64,000 bases of DNA, taken from positions 186,001 through 250,000 of the forward strand of contig JANQAB010000004.1 in NCBI GenBank assembly GCA_024707265.1. Direction: 5' to 3'. The notes beneath the pieces were generated by a model. The model ran no database searches, was not told the origin of the DNA, and worked only from the letters and a program-made list of their open reading frames with translations. The DNA comes from Sporocytophaga sp. (GTDB lineage Bacteria > Bacteroidota > Bacteroidia > Cytophagales > Cytophagaceae). Positions 25,621 to 35,556 of the stretch are shown in pieces (the stretch's first letter is position 1; every line of letters begins with the position of its first letter). A program made the translations under genes and the position numbers.

Positions 25621-26250
25621 ATGGACAAACAGCAAATTTTGGAGACTTATAAAGTCTATCTTCTTGAAAACGGTAAAATTCCAACATCTGTATATTCTTT
25701 TTGTAAGCTATTAAATATAACTGAATCAGAATTTTACGGATTTTATAATTCTCTTGAGGCCATTGAGCGCGATTTCTGGCTACAGGTATTTGAATCTTCC
25801 CTCACTCAATTAGAGCAGGATCCTATTTATCAAAATTATTCCGCCCGCGAAAAGTTGCTGGCTTTCTATTTTGTGTGGATTCAGAAAATGAGGGAAAACA
25901 GAAGTTACGTCCTTCTGAAAAAAGACAATCTGAAACTTTATGAAATTGCTAAAAACAATGTTCTCGACGATTTCAAAAATGCCTTTTACAAATATGTCGA
26001 TACTCTGATTAAACAAGGAGTTGAATCAAGGGAGGTAAAAGAACGAAAGTATATTTCTGATAAATATAAACATGGATTCTGGCTTCAGGCATTGTTTGTA
26101 TTGAATTACTGGGTTGAAGATACCAGCAACAATTTTGAAATGACTGATGCTGCTATTGAAAAGGCTGTGGATCTGAGTTTTCGTCTTATCGGAGAACATA
26201 CCATGGACAGCCTTATCGACTTCGGAAAATTTTTACTGACTAAAAAGTAA
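25621..26250 (+). CDS. TetR-like transcriptional regulator
   Basis: The product is 209 residues. The N-terminal 50 residues form a helix-turn-helix-like unit (KQQILETYKVYLLENGKIPT, then SVYSFCKLLNITESEFYGFY), where TESEFYGFY resembles the TetR recognition helix. The remaining helical bundle (FWLQVFESSLTQL, EKLLAFYFVWIQKM, FWLQALFVLNYWVED, IEKAVDLSFRLIGEH) would be the ligand-binding and dimer part. The first helix is less basic than usual, so DNA binding is inferred. It ends 2 bp before the ABC1 kinase gene, so the two are translated together; this pairing suggests control of, or by, the kinase's lipid or quinone process. Confidence 0.75.
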   Translation: MDKQQILETYKVYLLENGKIPTSVYSFCKLLNITESEFYGFYNSLEAIERDFWLQVFESSLTQLEQDPIYQNYSAREKLLAFYFVWIQKMRENRSYVLLKKDNLKLYEIAKNNVLDDFKNAFYKYVDTLIKQGVESREVKERKYISDKYKHGFWLQALFVLNYWVEDTSNNFEMTDAAIEKAVDLSFRLIGEHTMDSLIDFGKFLLTKK

Positions 26251-26251
26251 G

Positions 26252-27565
26252 ATGATGAAAGAGCAGGAAAACATTCCCACAGGAAAGGTTGAAAGGGCTA
26301 CCCGCTTTGTCAGCGCAGGTATCAAGGTCGGAGGTAATTATGTGAAGCATTATACCAAAAAACTACTGGACCCTACTTTAACAAAGGAAGATTTGCATGA
26401 AGACAATGCTAAAGATATATACAATACACTAAGCAACCTGAAAGGTAGTGCCCTTAAAGTTGCACAGATGTTGAGTATGGACAGAGGAATGCTGCCAACT
26501 GCTTATGTTGACAGATTTTCCCTTTCTCAATACAGCGCTCCTCCATTATCAGGACCTCTTGTAGTAAATACATTTAATAAAACCCTTGGCAAAAGCCCGC
26601 AGCAATTGTATGACCACTTCGATATGCATGCCTGCAATGCTGCTTCAATCGGTCAGGTGCATAAAGCGGTAAAAGACGGAAAGAGTCTGGCGGTAAAGAT
26701 TCAATATCCGGGAGTGGCAAGTAGTGTGAGTTCTGATCTCAAGATTGTGAAACCATTTGCAATAAGACTGGTCGGAATGAAAGAGGTAGAAATGGATAAA
26801 TATTTTGAAGAAATAGAATCTAAGCTTCTTGAAGAAACGGATTACAAATTAGAGGTAAGTCGTTCTATTGAATTATCAGAATCCTGTAGCCATATAGAGA
26901 ATCTTGTTTTCCCGAAGTATTATCCGGAGCTGTCTTCTGAAAGAATCATCACAATGGACTGGCTTGAAGGCAAGCATTTGAAGGAGTTTGTAGATTCTAA
27001 TCCTTCTCAGGAAGTCAGAAATAAAATCGGACAAGCGCTTTGGGACTTTTACCATTATCAGGTACATCACCTCAGGAAAGTTCATGCAGATCCACATCCT
27101 GGTAATTTTCTTATGCGTGATGATGGAACTGTCGGCATATTTGACTTTGGTTGTGTAAAGGAAATTCCGGAGTTTTTTTATGAAAACTATTTCAGACTGA
27201 CGAACAGGGATATTTATAAGGATGAATCGAAATGGAAACAGATCTATACCAATCTGGAATTGATCTATCCGGATGATACTGAAGAAGATATGGAATTTTT
27301 TTCCCGCCTTTTCCATAAGATGGTAGACTTGCTTACTTTACCATTTACTCAGGAGCAGTTTGACTTCGGTGATGAAACATACTTTAAAGAAATATATGCT
27401 TATACAGATTATGTTTCAAATCTGAAAGAAGTCCGTAATTCAAAAGTAGCAAGAGGGTCAAGGCATTCACTGTATATTAACAGAACCTATTTCGGGTTAT
27501 ATTCCATTCTAAGTGATTTAAAAGCAAACGTCAAAACGAAGTTCGTTCCGGTGGTACTGCAGTAA
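26252..27565 (+). CDS. ABC1/AarF/UbiB-family atypical kinase
   Basis: The product is 437 residues with ordered ADCK motifs: LKGSALKVAQMLSMDRGMLP (KxGQ-like element, here KVAQ), NAASIGQVHKAVKDG (Ala-rich loop in place of a Gly-rich loop), LAVKIQYPG (ATP-binding Lys), VHADPHPGNFLMRDDG (catalytic loop) and VGIFDFGCVKEIP (DFG). The usual Gly of KxGQ is replaced by Ala. Family members are ATPases tied to ubiquinone or menaquinone synthesis and lipid homeostasis at the membrane. It starts 2 bp after the TetR-like gene. The ATG at 26252 is followed at once by a second ATG at 26255, either of which may be used. Confidence 0.9.
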   Translation: MMKEQENIPTGKVERATRFVSAGIKVGGNYVKHYTKKLLDPTLTKEDLHEDNAKDIYNTLSNLKGSALKVAQMLSMDRGMLPTAYVDRFSLSQYSAPPLSGPLVVNTFNKTLGKSPQQLYDHFDMHACNAASIGQVHKAVKDGKSLAVKIQYPGVASSVSSDLKIVKPFAIRLVGMKEVEMDKYFEEIESKLLEETDYKLEVSRSIELSESCSHIENLVFPKYYPELSSERIITMDWLEGKHLKEFVDSNPSQEVRNKIGQALWDFYHYQVHHLRKVHADPHPGNFLMRDDGTVGIFDFGCVKEIPEFFYENYFRLTNRDIYKDESKWKQIYTNLELIYPDDTEEDMEFFSRLFHKMVDLLTLPFTQEQFDFGDETYFKEIYAYTDYVSNLKEVRNSKVARGSRHSLYINRTYFGLYSILSDLKANVKTKFVPVVLQ

Positions 27566-27718
27566 TCCTGTATGGTTGAAAATACGGATGCGTAATGTTT
27601 TTTAACATAAGCTAAAAAATATGATCCAGGGTCTTCTGATCTTTGCAGAAAGGAATTTTAGCCTGGCATTATAAGTTTCTAATGCACATAGGCTGATTTT
27701 TAAAAAATTTGCAAAATC

Positions 27719-28036
27719 ATGTATTGGATCATTTTAATTATTGCGGGTTTGTTTGAAGTTGGTTTCACTACCTGCCTTGTCTTATCAAAAAACTTTACAA
27801 ACCTGATCTGGGCAGCGGGTTTTTTCATTTGTATCTCTATGAGCTTTTTTCTTTTGAATAAAGCTTCACAGGGTATTCCGATGGGAACTGCTTATGCCGT
27901 ATGGACAGGGATAGGCGCTGCAGGCACTGTAATTGTAGGAATGATATTTTTCAAAGAACCTACTGATTTCTGGAGGCTGTTTTTTATTGCCACTCTGATT
28001 CTATCCGTTGCAGGATTAAAGTTTGTAGCCAACTGA
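27719..28036 (+). CDS. Small multidrug resistance (SMR) family exporter, Gdx/SugE-like
   Basis: The product is 105 residues with four membrane helices: IILIIAGLFEVGFTTCLVLS (membrane-embedded Glu13), LIWAAGFFICISMSFFLLNK, GIPMGTAYAVWTGIGAAGTV and FWRLFFIATLILSVAGLKFV. Glu13 is the proton/substrate-coupling residue, and GIPMGTAYAVWTGIG is the family signature. The sequence around helix 1 and the lack of the QacE-type Trp set favour the SugE/Gdx group, which exports guanidinium, but this is not certain. It works as an antiparallel dimer in the inner membrane. I saw no guanidine riboswitch in the 150-bp leader. Confidence 0.9.
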   Translation: MYWIILIIAGLFEVGFTTCLVLSKNFTNLIWAAGFFICISMSFFLLNKASQGIPMGTAYAVWTGIGAAGTVIVGMIFFKEPTDFWRLFFIATLILSVAGLKFVAN

Positions 28037-28105
28037 TTAAACTTTCGGACAAAATACCTCAGGAGGTATATATTCTCAGATAACTCATCGTTAAAGTTTT
28101 CAGAT

Positions 28106-28154
28106 ATAATACCAAAGGATAATAATGTTTTGTAATTTTATCCTTTGGTATTAT
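28106..28154. repeat. 17-bp perfect inverted repeat after SMR gene
   Basis: ATAATACCAAAGGATAA (28106-28122) and TTATCCTTTGGTATTAT (28138-28154) are perfect complements around a 15-base loop. It lies 70 bp after the SMR stop. No T-run follows, so it may be a transcript-end hairpin or a dispersed repeat. Confidence 0.6.
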
Positions 28155-28178
28155 TAATATCGCACAGACTGAAATTTG

Positions 28179-29328
28179 ATGAAAGCTGCCTGGTTCCAAT
28201 TTGCTCTGACTTTTTTCAATAAGAACTTAAAGTTTTTATTAGTACTTCTTCCCTTTGCAATTATTTTACTGACTTTTCCTTTTTACTATAAATCGCCTTT
28301 AAATTTAATCCAATATTGCTTAGACGATCCCCAAGACAAACAATTGTATTATGGGATCTTTGATGACAGGAATAGTGGTGGAAACTCTGTAGGAGAGGAG
28401 ATTAAAACAACAGACAAAATTGTTTTCAGGTATACTCTTAAAAAAGGCGTGGAATATCCTTTTTTCCGGAATAACTTTTTTTCCTATAAATCCGAAGTTT
28501 ATTGATCTCTCCAGCTTTGATGAAATTAAATTGAAATTAAAGGCTAAAGAGGGAAAGAGGCTTAAATTGGCCATAGGTACAAATATTCAAAACTATTCGA
28601 GGGATGAAGATTTCAATTCATATAAAAACAATCAGGTTATAATTAATTCCGATAAAGACTTTAATGAAATAACTACAGATTTTTCCATTTTGGAAACTCC
28701 TGAATGGTGGTTTACTATCAATCAGAAAACCGAGAATGAAATTGGTAAATCAGATTACTCTAAAGTACATTATATAAATATATCCAATTGTTTATCTATT
28801 CCTTTGGATAAGGAAGATCATATAGAAATAGAAGAGTTGATTTTTTATAAAAGCCTTGTTCCTTTTATTTTGTATGCTGTAGTCGGTTGTCTGGCTTATT
28901 ACATTTTTCTCTTTTTTTTATTTAGGAAAAAAGAAAAGGCTGTTGTGCCGGTACAATTCACTTATGAGAAAACGGAGGTTTTGAACCATTTTGAAAAAGA
29001 AGAGGAAGCTGTTTTTCAATATATTACTTCTAACTATTCTAATCCTGAATTGTCAATTTTAGATGTCGTGAATGCTACAGGGATCTATGAACAAAAGGTC
29101 TCTTCAATGATCAAAAAGAAAACAGAGATGAATTTCAAGCAGTTTCTCAATAGTCTCAGAATTGCTGAAGCAAAACGACTGCTGAAAACCTCTGACCTTC
29201 AGATTTCAGAGATTGCCTACAAAGTGGGATATGGAAATGTCTCTCATTTCAACAGGGTGTTTAAGGAATCCGAACAATGCTCACCAAACGATTTCAGAAA
29301 ACAGGATCAAAAATCAACAATTAGTTGA
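28179..29328 (+). CDS. AraC-type regulator with membrane-anchored N-terminus (frameshifted)
   Basis: The start is ATG 28179 (an ATG also stands at 28176). TM1 lies at about residues 20-40 (FLLVLLPFAIILLTFPFYY). The frame breaks at six T (28460-28465); with five, VEYPFSGITFFPINPKFIDL runs on. A second TM (LVPFILYAVVGCLAYYIFLFF) precedes the C-terminal AraC DNA-binding domain of about 100 residues: LSILDVVNATGIYEQKVSSM (first HTH), RIAEAKRLLKTSDLQISEIA and YKVGYGNVSHFNRVFKESEQ (second HTH with the family signature). The joined protein is about 383 residues. A periplasmic sensor loop between the two membrane segments would signal to the cytosolic DNA-binding domain. It lies 165 bp upstream of the DUF1800 gene and probably controls it. 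Confidence 0.85.
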
Positions 29329-29349
29329 AAATACTTCTTATTAACCCCA

Positions 29350-29390
29350 TTTTAGCTTTTTGCAAAGCCTTTTAGTTTTTTAGCAAAGCA
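29350..29390. promoter_or_regulatory. Direct repeats, candidate AraC operator
   Basis: TTTTAGCTTTTTGCAAAGCC (29350-29369) is followed by TTTTAGTTTTTTAGCAAAGC (29370-29389). The GCAAAGC cores are 21 bp apart, two helical turns, the layout used by AraC-type regulators. It stands between the regulator gene and the DUF1800 gene. Confidence 0.45.
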
Positions 29391-29493
29391 TTTTCAGGGA
29401 CGAAAACCTACTTTTAGCGTTAAGGAAATTATAAAATTCTTATTGGAATTTGTCTTTTTCTAATTTCTGATAATCCATAAAAAAGAAAACTTC

Positions 29494-31188
29494 ATGATAA
29501 AAAGAAGGACATTTATTCAAGCCGGATCACTCATGGCAATTCCTTTTCTTCTTCCTGAGAAATTGCTTACTGCGAAACCCCTGGAGTTTAACTTTGAAAC
29601 CAATCAAAGGCAAAAGGATCAAATATGGAATTTGCTGGGGAAGGTTACTTATGGTCCCTCAAAGAAAGATATTCATAATATTAAAAAGAACGGTTTCCAG
29701 TCTTATATAAAAGAGCAGCTGAACGCACCTCAGGAAGATAGTTCGGAAATACTCAAACGTATTCAGGAAACCCAACTGGATATTAAATATGACTATAATG
29801 GTTATAATGTCGATGAATGGAGACCGATTACTTACCTTGATAAAGATCTTAAATTTTGCAGAAAAGAATTTGAGAAGGTAAAAGAAAAAGGCTGGCACGA
29901 ATGGATAAGGCCAGGTATGGAAGTCGTGAGTGCCAACTGGATCCGTGCAGTTTACAGTCCCTGGCAATTAAAGGAAATGATGGTTGAGTTCTGGCACAAC
30001 CATTTTAATGTAACAGTAAATGGTGATATGGCTATGGGAAGCTGTATGCCAACGTATGACAGGGATGTTATCAGAAAACACGCTTTTGGAAATTTTCGCC
30101 AGTTTTTGGAAGATGTGGCTAAAAGTCCGGCTATGCTTTATTATCTCAACAATAAATCCAGTCAGGCCAGCCCTGCCAATGAAAACTATGCAAGAGAACT
30201 TTTTGAGCTTCATACTCTGGGCTCGGAACACTATATGAACACCCTGTATGACAGATGGAGAGATGTTCCAGGTGCTTTGGAGGGAAAACCTGTTGGATAT
30301 ATTGACGAGGATGTATATGAAGCTTCTAGAGCCTTCACCGGATGGACAGTCGCTGATGGGAGTTTCATCTGGAGGGGTGGAGGTCGGGAGGAATTTCCTG
30401 ATACCGGAGAGTTTTTTTATTATGACGCCTGGCACGATAACTATCAGAAAAGAATACTCGGTCATGAGATAAAGTCGAATATGCCAGCCATGTATGATGG
30501 CAGGAAAGTTTTGGATCTGGTGGCTTTTCATTCCGGAACTGCGAAAAACATCTGCAGAAAGTTTTTACTCCGTTTTATGGGAGACGATTATCCTGCATCA
30601 TTGCTGAGTAAGGCTCAAGCTGTATGGTTGCAAAATATCCATGCCTCTGATCAGATAAAAATTACCTTGCAGACGATTTTTGAATCTCCTGAATTTGTGA
30701 ATTATAAAGGACAAAAGGTAAAGCGACCATATGAATTCATTGTTTCAGTCGCAAGGGCTACAGAAGCTGAATTTACCCCCACTATGATGCTGCAATGGCA
30801 GATCATGGGAATGGGTTACAAACCTTTTATGTGGCCCGCACCTACAGGGCATCCTGATAAAGATAGTTATTGGATGGGGCCGGGAGCTATGCTAACGCGA
30901 TGGAGAACTATCGGTTCAATCTTATATTGGAAGGGGATGGGTGTATTTAAGTTCAAATTTGCTGAACAGACTCCGGGAGGGCTTTCATATCAGGCTATTG
31001 CTGATTACTGGTCTGAAAAACTAACAGGAATCGGGCTTCAGGAAAAACACCGCACCAGAATTGCATCCATGCTTGCAGATAATTCAGCACCTGATTCAAT
31101 ACCAACAATCAATGAAACACAATTGGAGCAAAAGCTAACCATGCTTGCTCAATTCTTATTGTCAACTCCAGAATTCCAAACCCGATAA
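29494..31188 (+). CDS. DUF1800 family secreted protein (Tat signal)
   Basis: The product is 564 residues. The N-terminus KRRTFIQAGSLMAIPFL is a twin-arginine signal, so the protein is likely exported folded. Family blocks include WNLLGKVTYGPSKKDI (about 44-59), LKEMMVEFWHNHFNV (about 158-172), NENYARELFELHTLGSEHY (about 230-248), AFTGWTVADGSFIWRGGG and RPYEFIVSVARATEAEF (near 412). DUF1800 proteins are nearly always encoded beside DUF1501 proteins, as here with 2 bp between the genes. The activity is not established. It is downstream of the AraC-type regulator. Confidence 0.9.
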   Translation: MIKRRTFIQAGSLMAIPFLLPEKLLTAKPLEFNFETNQRQKDQIWNLLGKVTYGPSKKDIHNIKKNGFQSYIKEQLNAPQEDSSEILKRIQETQLDIKYDYNGYNVDEWRPITYLDKDLKFCRKEFEKVKEKGWHEWIRPGMEVVSANWIRAVYSPWQLKEMMVEFWHNHFNVTVNGDMAMGSCMPTYDRDVIRKHAFGNFRQFLEDVAKSPAMLYYLNNKSSQASPANENYARELFELHTLGSEHYMNTLYDRWRDVPGALEGKPVGYIDEDVYEASRAFTGWTVADGSFIWRGGGREEFPDTGEFFYYDAWHDNYQKRILGHEIKSNMPAMYDGRKVLDLVAFHSGTAKNICRKFLLRFMGDDYPASLLSKAQAVWLQNIHASDQIKITLQTIFESPEFVNYKGQKVKRPYEFIVSVARATEAEFTPTMMLQWQIMGMGYKPFMWPAPTGHPDKDSYWMGPGAMLTRWRTIGSILYWKGMGVFKFKFAEQTPGGLSYQAIADYWSEKLTGIGLQEKHRTRIASMLADNSAPDSIPTINETQLEQKLTMLAQFLLSTPEFQTR

Positions 31189-31190
31189 CT

Positions 31191-32411
31191 ATGGATAGAA
31201 GATCGCTTATAAAAGGATGTGCAGAATACCTGATGACAACAGGATTAGGCTCGGATTATTTTTTAAATGAAGATGATTCAAGAGAAACTATAGTTGTTGT
31301 ATTTCTCCGGGGAGGTATGGATGGATTGAATTTTCTTGCACCTATAGACGACAGTAATTACAGGGCTGCAAGGGGAGGCAAGATGGCCTTGCAGGAAGAT
31401 GCTTTAAAGATCAATCAGAATCTTATTCAGGCTGACTTCAGATTACATCCGGAAGCTTATGCATTAAAAGAATTATATGAAAATAAATCCCTTGCTTTGA
31501 TTCATGCTGCAGGACTTACCAACGGTACCAGGAGTCACTTTGAAGCTCAGGATCTGATGGAGCTTGGAAGTAACAGTGATAAAAATCTTTCAGAAGGCTG
31601 GCTTGCCAGATACCTTCAGTCATTTCATAAAGGTAATATAGTTCCTGCTTATGCAATAGGGTCAATCCCCCCGGCGTCTTTACTTGGAAGTATGGAGCAA
31701 ATGAATATTACTGAAATGAAAAATCTAAGTCTGGATTTTGGTCCGGATCTTATTAATATGCTTTCAGAAATGTATGGATCTGGTAATTCTCTTGTACATC
31801 GATCTGGTAAAGGAGCGCTTCAGAATATTGCACATATTGCCAAATCATCAAAAGGGTTAAGTTTTGATTCCTACACTCCTGATAAATCTGCTGATTATTA
31901 CAGCTCATGGCCTGGAGAGGAACTAGCAAGTTCCTTCAAGACTGTAGCCCAGCTTATTAAAATGGATGCAGGGCTAAAGATTGCAACCATAGATTACGAT
32001 GGCTGGGATATGCATGATAATCAGGAATGGAAATTTCCGAGATGGATACAGGCTTTGTCATGGAACCTTAATGCTTTTTACAATGACATCCATGCCTATC
32101 ATAAAAAAGTGACGATTGTGCTGATGACTGAATTCGGGAGAAGGCTTAAAGCCAATAAAAGCGGAGGTACAGATCATGGGTACGGAAGTGTAATGATGGT
32201 ACTAGGAGGAAATGTCAACGGAGGAAATATGTACGGATCATGGCCCGGGCTTGCAAATGAACAACTGGATAATGGGGTAGACCTTGCTGTAACAACTGAT
32301 TATAGAACCGTTTTGAGTGAAATAATGGTCAAGAGAAATCTGGTTAAAGATCCGCAGGTGATCTTTCCAAAATTTAATGATTATAAAGGAGGATTAGGGA
32401 TAATCCAATAA
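31191..32411 (+). CDS. DUF1501 family secreted protein
   Basis: The product is 406 residues and belongs to the alkaline-phosphatase-like/sulfatase superfamily. MDRRSLIKG resembles a twin-arginine leader. Blocks: IVVVFLRGGMDGLNFLAPID (about 31-50), DFRLHPEAYALKELYENKSL, LALIHAAGLTNGTRSHFEAQ, KIATIDYDGWDMHDNQEWKF, IVLMTEFGRRLKANKSGGTD and HGYGSVMMVLGGNVNGG, whose TEFGR and GTDHG are conserved in the family. It pairs with DUF1800 upstream (2-bp gap) and ends in a terminator. The shared function of the pair is unknown; it probably acts in the periplasm or outside the cell. Confidence 0.9.
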   Translation: MDRRSLIKGCAEYLMTTGLGSDYFLNEDDSRETIVVVFLRGGMDGLNFLAPIDDSNYRAARGGKMALQEDALKINQNLIQADFRLHPEAYALKELYENKSLALIHAAGLTNGTRSHFEAQDLMELGSNSDKNLSEGWLARYLQSFHKGNIVPAYAIGSIPPASLLGSMEQMNITEMKNLSLDFGPDLINMLSEMYGSGNSLVHRSGKGALQNIAHIAKSSKGLSFDSYTPDKSADYYSSWPGEELASSFKTVAQLIKMDAGLKIATIDYDGWDMHDNQEWKFPRWIQALSWNLNAFYNDIHAYHKKVTIVLMTEFGRRLKANKSGGTDHGYGSVMMVLGGNVNGGNMYGSWPGLANEQLDNGVDLAVTTDYRTVLSEIMVKRNLVKDPQVIFPKFNDYKGGLGIIQ

Positions 32412-32441
32412 CGATTGTGTTTTTTGAGTATAAGTAGGAAG

Positions 32442-32472
32442 AGCTTGCCGTAAGGCAGGCTTTTTCTTTTTA
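32442..32472 (+). terminator. Intrinsic terminator after DUF1501 gene
   Basis: AGCTTGCC-GTAA-GGCAGGCT with one T:G pair, followed by TTTTTCTTTTT. Confidence 0.85.
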
Positions 32473-32572
32473 CCTTATTTTAAATATCCTATTAAGATTT
32501 TATAATTCAAAAAATGTTTTTTTATATTCAAAATGTTAATATTTGACTTGTGACTTATAAAATTTAACAAGC

Positions 32573-34448
32573 ATGCGGATTTTCTACAAAATTTTCATTT
32601 CACATGTGGCTATAGGATTATTTTCAGTCCTTATCCTTTCATTTTTGTTTTATAATATTCTTAAAAATTCGCTGATAGAAAGAACTCTGGATCAATTGTC
32701 TTCGGTTAATATTCTCAAAAAAAATCAAATGGAGAATTATTTTAACCGAACACAAAGGAATCTGATTTTTTTATTTGGTCGGACAGATTTTCTGGAGAAA
32801 ACAGACGCCATTGCTGATATCGAAAAACATAAAGTTTACCTGGATGATCATCAGAAAAGCGAATTGAACAATATCGGTAGTCTTTATGATTTTGATAATA
32901 TTATTATAACTGATAATAACCTGAACGCCATTTATTCTTTAAATCCAGATACTACTTTTTTAAAAGAATTTACCAGGGCCAGAGTGGATAGTTTAAAAGC
33001 TTCAAATAAGAACTTTGTGTACTTTGATGCATCTAAATATGACCATATTGGTCAACCGGTATTGCTATATATTATTCCATTGCATTCCCAAAAAGATCCT
33101 TTACATCCGGGAGGGTTTATTGTTATAAAAGAACACTTCTCTAAGCTTCAGAAAATTTTATACGAGAGAACCGGAATGGGAACAACGGGGGAATCATATC
33201 TGGTAGCATCTGACAAAAGAATGCGCTCTGTATCAAGATTTTTCCCTGATAGCTTTCCTTTAAAAATATCTGTAAATACAGAGGCTGTTAAGAATGTCTT
33301 TAAACAAGAAGAAGGAAGGCATATTTTACAGGATTACAGAGATATTAAGGTATTAAGTGCTTATAGAAAATTAAACTTTGAACTCCCCTGGGCAATAATT
33401 TCCGAAATTGACTATCAGGAAGCTGTCAAACCGATTAATCAACTTAAAAATTATATCATCGTGATTACGGTAGTGCTTATTGTATTGATATTGATTGTTA
33501 CCTATTTTATCTCGAATGCGATTTCAAATCCGATTTTGTATCTAAAAGATATCATCATGAGTTTGTCAAAAGGAGTTGTTCCAGAAGCACCGATTGAATC
33601 CAGAGGGAATGACGAGATAGCTCAGATTACTGAGGCTACAAGACAGCTGGTTGAAGGAACCAAAAGGACGACGGAATTTGCCCATCAGACCGGAGCAGGA
33701 AATTTTGAAGCAACTTTTACAATCCTGAGTGACAAGGATACATTGGGACTTGCTCTGTTAAGTATGAGGGATAAGATTAAAATGCTTCAGGAAAGAGAAG
33801 TAAGGCTGGTAAGGGAAAAGGCCTCTGCATTATTGGAAGGACAGGAGAATGAACGTAAACGATTTGTAAGGGAGCTTCATGACGGAATAGGACAATTGCT
33901 AACAGTGGTGAAGCTCCGGCTAGATGCAATGGAGGCAAAGGATAAAGAAAAACAAGAAGAAAAAACAGGACGTACTGGATCTTGTTAATAATACAATAGG
34001 GGAAGTGAGAAGAATTTCCTATAACGTAATGCCTAGCGTTCTGGTGGATTTTGGCTTAGAGGCAGGTCTGAGAGGTTTGTGCGATAATGTAAAAAAATAC
34101 TCCCGATTGAATATTGAATTTACTTATATAAAAGAAACCGACAAGCCTTTGAATTTTGAAGTCAGCGTTCCTGTTTTCAGAATTGTTCAGGAGGGATTGA
34201 ATAATATTATCAAGCATGCGAAAGCAACGGATGTTTATTTGGATGTTATGGAGCAGGAAGATTATCTCTATCTGAAACTAAAAGACAACGGAATCGGATT
34301 CAATAAAGCTGATGTAATAAAAAGGGGAGGATTTGGCTTAACTAGTATGAATGAAAGAGCTAAATTGCTGAATGGTGAGTTGCATATAGAATCAATTCAA
34401 GGGGAGGGAACCGTTACTGAACTTGAAATCCCCATAAACAGAGATTAA
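32573..34448 (+). CDS. NarL-type sensor histidine kinase (frameshifted)
   Basis: TM1 is at about residues 8-27 (ISHVAIGLFSVLILSFLFYN). An extracytoplasmic sensor follows (about 30-295, dCache-like: NLNAIYSLNPDTTFLKE, HPGGFIVIKEHFSKLQKIL), then TM2 at about 296-316 (YIIVITVVLIVLILIVTYFI), a HAMP linker and a dimerisation/phosphoacceptor helix RKRFVRELHDGIGQLLTVVK with the His of HisKA_3. The frame breaks at six A (33960-33965); with five, EEKQDVLDLVNNTIGEVRRI runs on into the ATPase domain (VQEGLNNIIKHAKATDV N box, DNGIGF, GGFGLTSMNERAKLL). The joined protein is about 625 residues. It phosphorylates the response regulator whose gene starts 2 bp downstream. Confidence 0.9.
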
Positions 34449-34450
34449 AT

Positions 34451-35086
34451 ATGAGTAAGATTAAATTAATACTGGCAGACGATCATTCCTTGATCAGAGC
34501 AGGATTCAGAACATTACTTGGAAAGAATGAAGCCTTTGAGATTGTTGGTGAAGCAACAGACGGGCAGGATCTGGTAAAGATGGCTCATGACATTGAACAT
34601 GATGTGATCCTTACTGATATCACCATGCCTGGCCAGGGTGGACTGGATGCCATGGAGCAATTGAAAAAGGAAAATCCCTATTTTAAATTCATCGTGCTGA
34701 CGATGCATGAAGAAAGGGAGTATGTACTGAGAGCAATCAAAATAGGTGCCCAGGGCTATTTGCTTAAAAATATAGAAAATGCAGAACTGGCAAAGGCGAT
34801 CAAGACTGTTTACGATGGGGGAAAATATTTCAGTCCGTTTGTGGTGAATCTTCTGGCAGAAAACTACGGAAAGCCTGAAGCCCTTGAGATTTCTGAAGTT
34901 ACTCCTAGGGAAAAAGAAGTATTACAGTTTGTCGCAAAAGGTTTTAGTACCAAACAGATTGCTGATGAACTTGGGATCAGTATCAGAACAGTTGAGTCGC
35001 ATCGTATCAATATGTTGAAAAAGTTACGCGTAAGCAATTCAGCAGAATTGATCAAAAAAGCTATAAAACTTAATATAATAGACTAA
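34451..35086 (+). CDS. NarL/FixJ-family response regulator
   Basis: The product is 211 residues. The receiver domain (about 4-118) has the acidic pair in LILADDHSLIRAG, the phosphorylated Asp in HDVILTDITMPGQGG and the conserved Lys in GAQGYLLKNI. The C-terminal LuxR HTH (about 148-205) reads TPREKEVLQFVAKGFSTKQI, ADELGISIRTVESHRINMLK. It is paired with the kinase gene 2 bp upstream. The three copies of a small secreted protein gene lie directly behind it, and the spacers between them still carry decayed pieces of this gene's 3' end, so the small protein may be its target (inference). Confidence 0.95.
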   Translation: MSKIKLILADDHSLIRAGFRTLLGKNEAFEIVGEATDGQDLVKMAHDIEHDVILTDITMPGQGGLDAMEQLKKENPYFKFIVLTMHEEREYVLRAIKIGAQGYLLKNIENAELAKAIKTVYDGGKYFSPFVVNLLAENYGKPEALEISEVTPREKEVLQFVAKGFSTKQIADELGISIRTVESHRINMLKKLRVSNSAELIKKAIKLNIID

Positions 35087-35207
35087 GGATGACAGGGTAA
35101 ATACTGGTATTTATATGGGTTGAAACCTGTAGTGTTTTACTAGTATTTTTTGCGATTTACAAGACCGTTATAAAGTGTTTTTTGGCAGAAACAAAACGAA
35201 TACTGTT

Positions 35208-35507
35208 ATGAAACACATGGTAATTGCTGGCTTAATGGTATTTGTAGCTCAGGTATCTTTTGCACAAAATGGAGTAAATAGTGATCCTACTTATTCCATC
35301 AACAATTATAAACAAGCTCATAAAGCTAAATACGCGAAGGAGAATAAGCTTGGTAATCCTGTTTCAATTGAGACTAGTGAGGTAACTGTAAAAGAAAACT
35401 ATAAGCAAAGCTTTAATTCAGGCAAAGCTTCAAATAAAGCAACTGTCGCTACTTACATGCCTCAGATCAAAAGTTCCAGATCTTACAAACATCCATACGG
35501 TCTGTAA
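35208..35507 (+). CDS. Small secreted protein, tandem copy 1
   Basis: The product is 99 residues. I chose ATG 35208 because it gives the signal peptide MKHMVIAGLMVFVAQVSFAQ shared with the two other copies; the frame's upstream ATG at 35175 adds residues absent from them. The mature 79 residues start NGVNSDPTYSINNYKQAHKA and are rich in Lys, Ser and Asn, with no Cys and a C-terminal KHPYGL. They should be soluble and basic, in the periplasm or outside. The family is not recognised. It is followed by an intrinsic terminator, and preceded by a TTTG[C/T]GATTTACAA element found in all copies. Copies 1-3 differ by very few residues. Confidence 0.75.
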   Translation: MKHMVIAGLMVFVAQVSFAQNGVNSDPTYSINNYKQAHKAKYAKENKLGNPVSIETSEVTVKENYKQSFNSGKASNKATVATYMPQIKSSRSYKHPYGL

Positions 35508-35556
35508 TTTTTGGGATATATAAAGATTTTCATAAAGTTTAAATAAATTCCCTATA

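Noticed and set aside
27566..27718. Guanidine riboswitch before the SMR exporter gene
   Set aside because: No guanidine-I, -II or -III core sequence could be recognised in the leader; the exporter type alone is not evidence.
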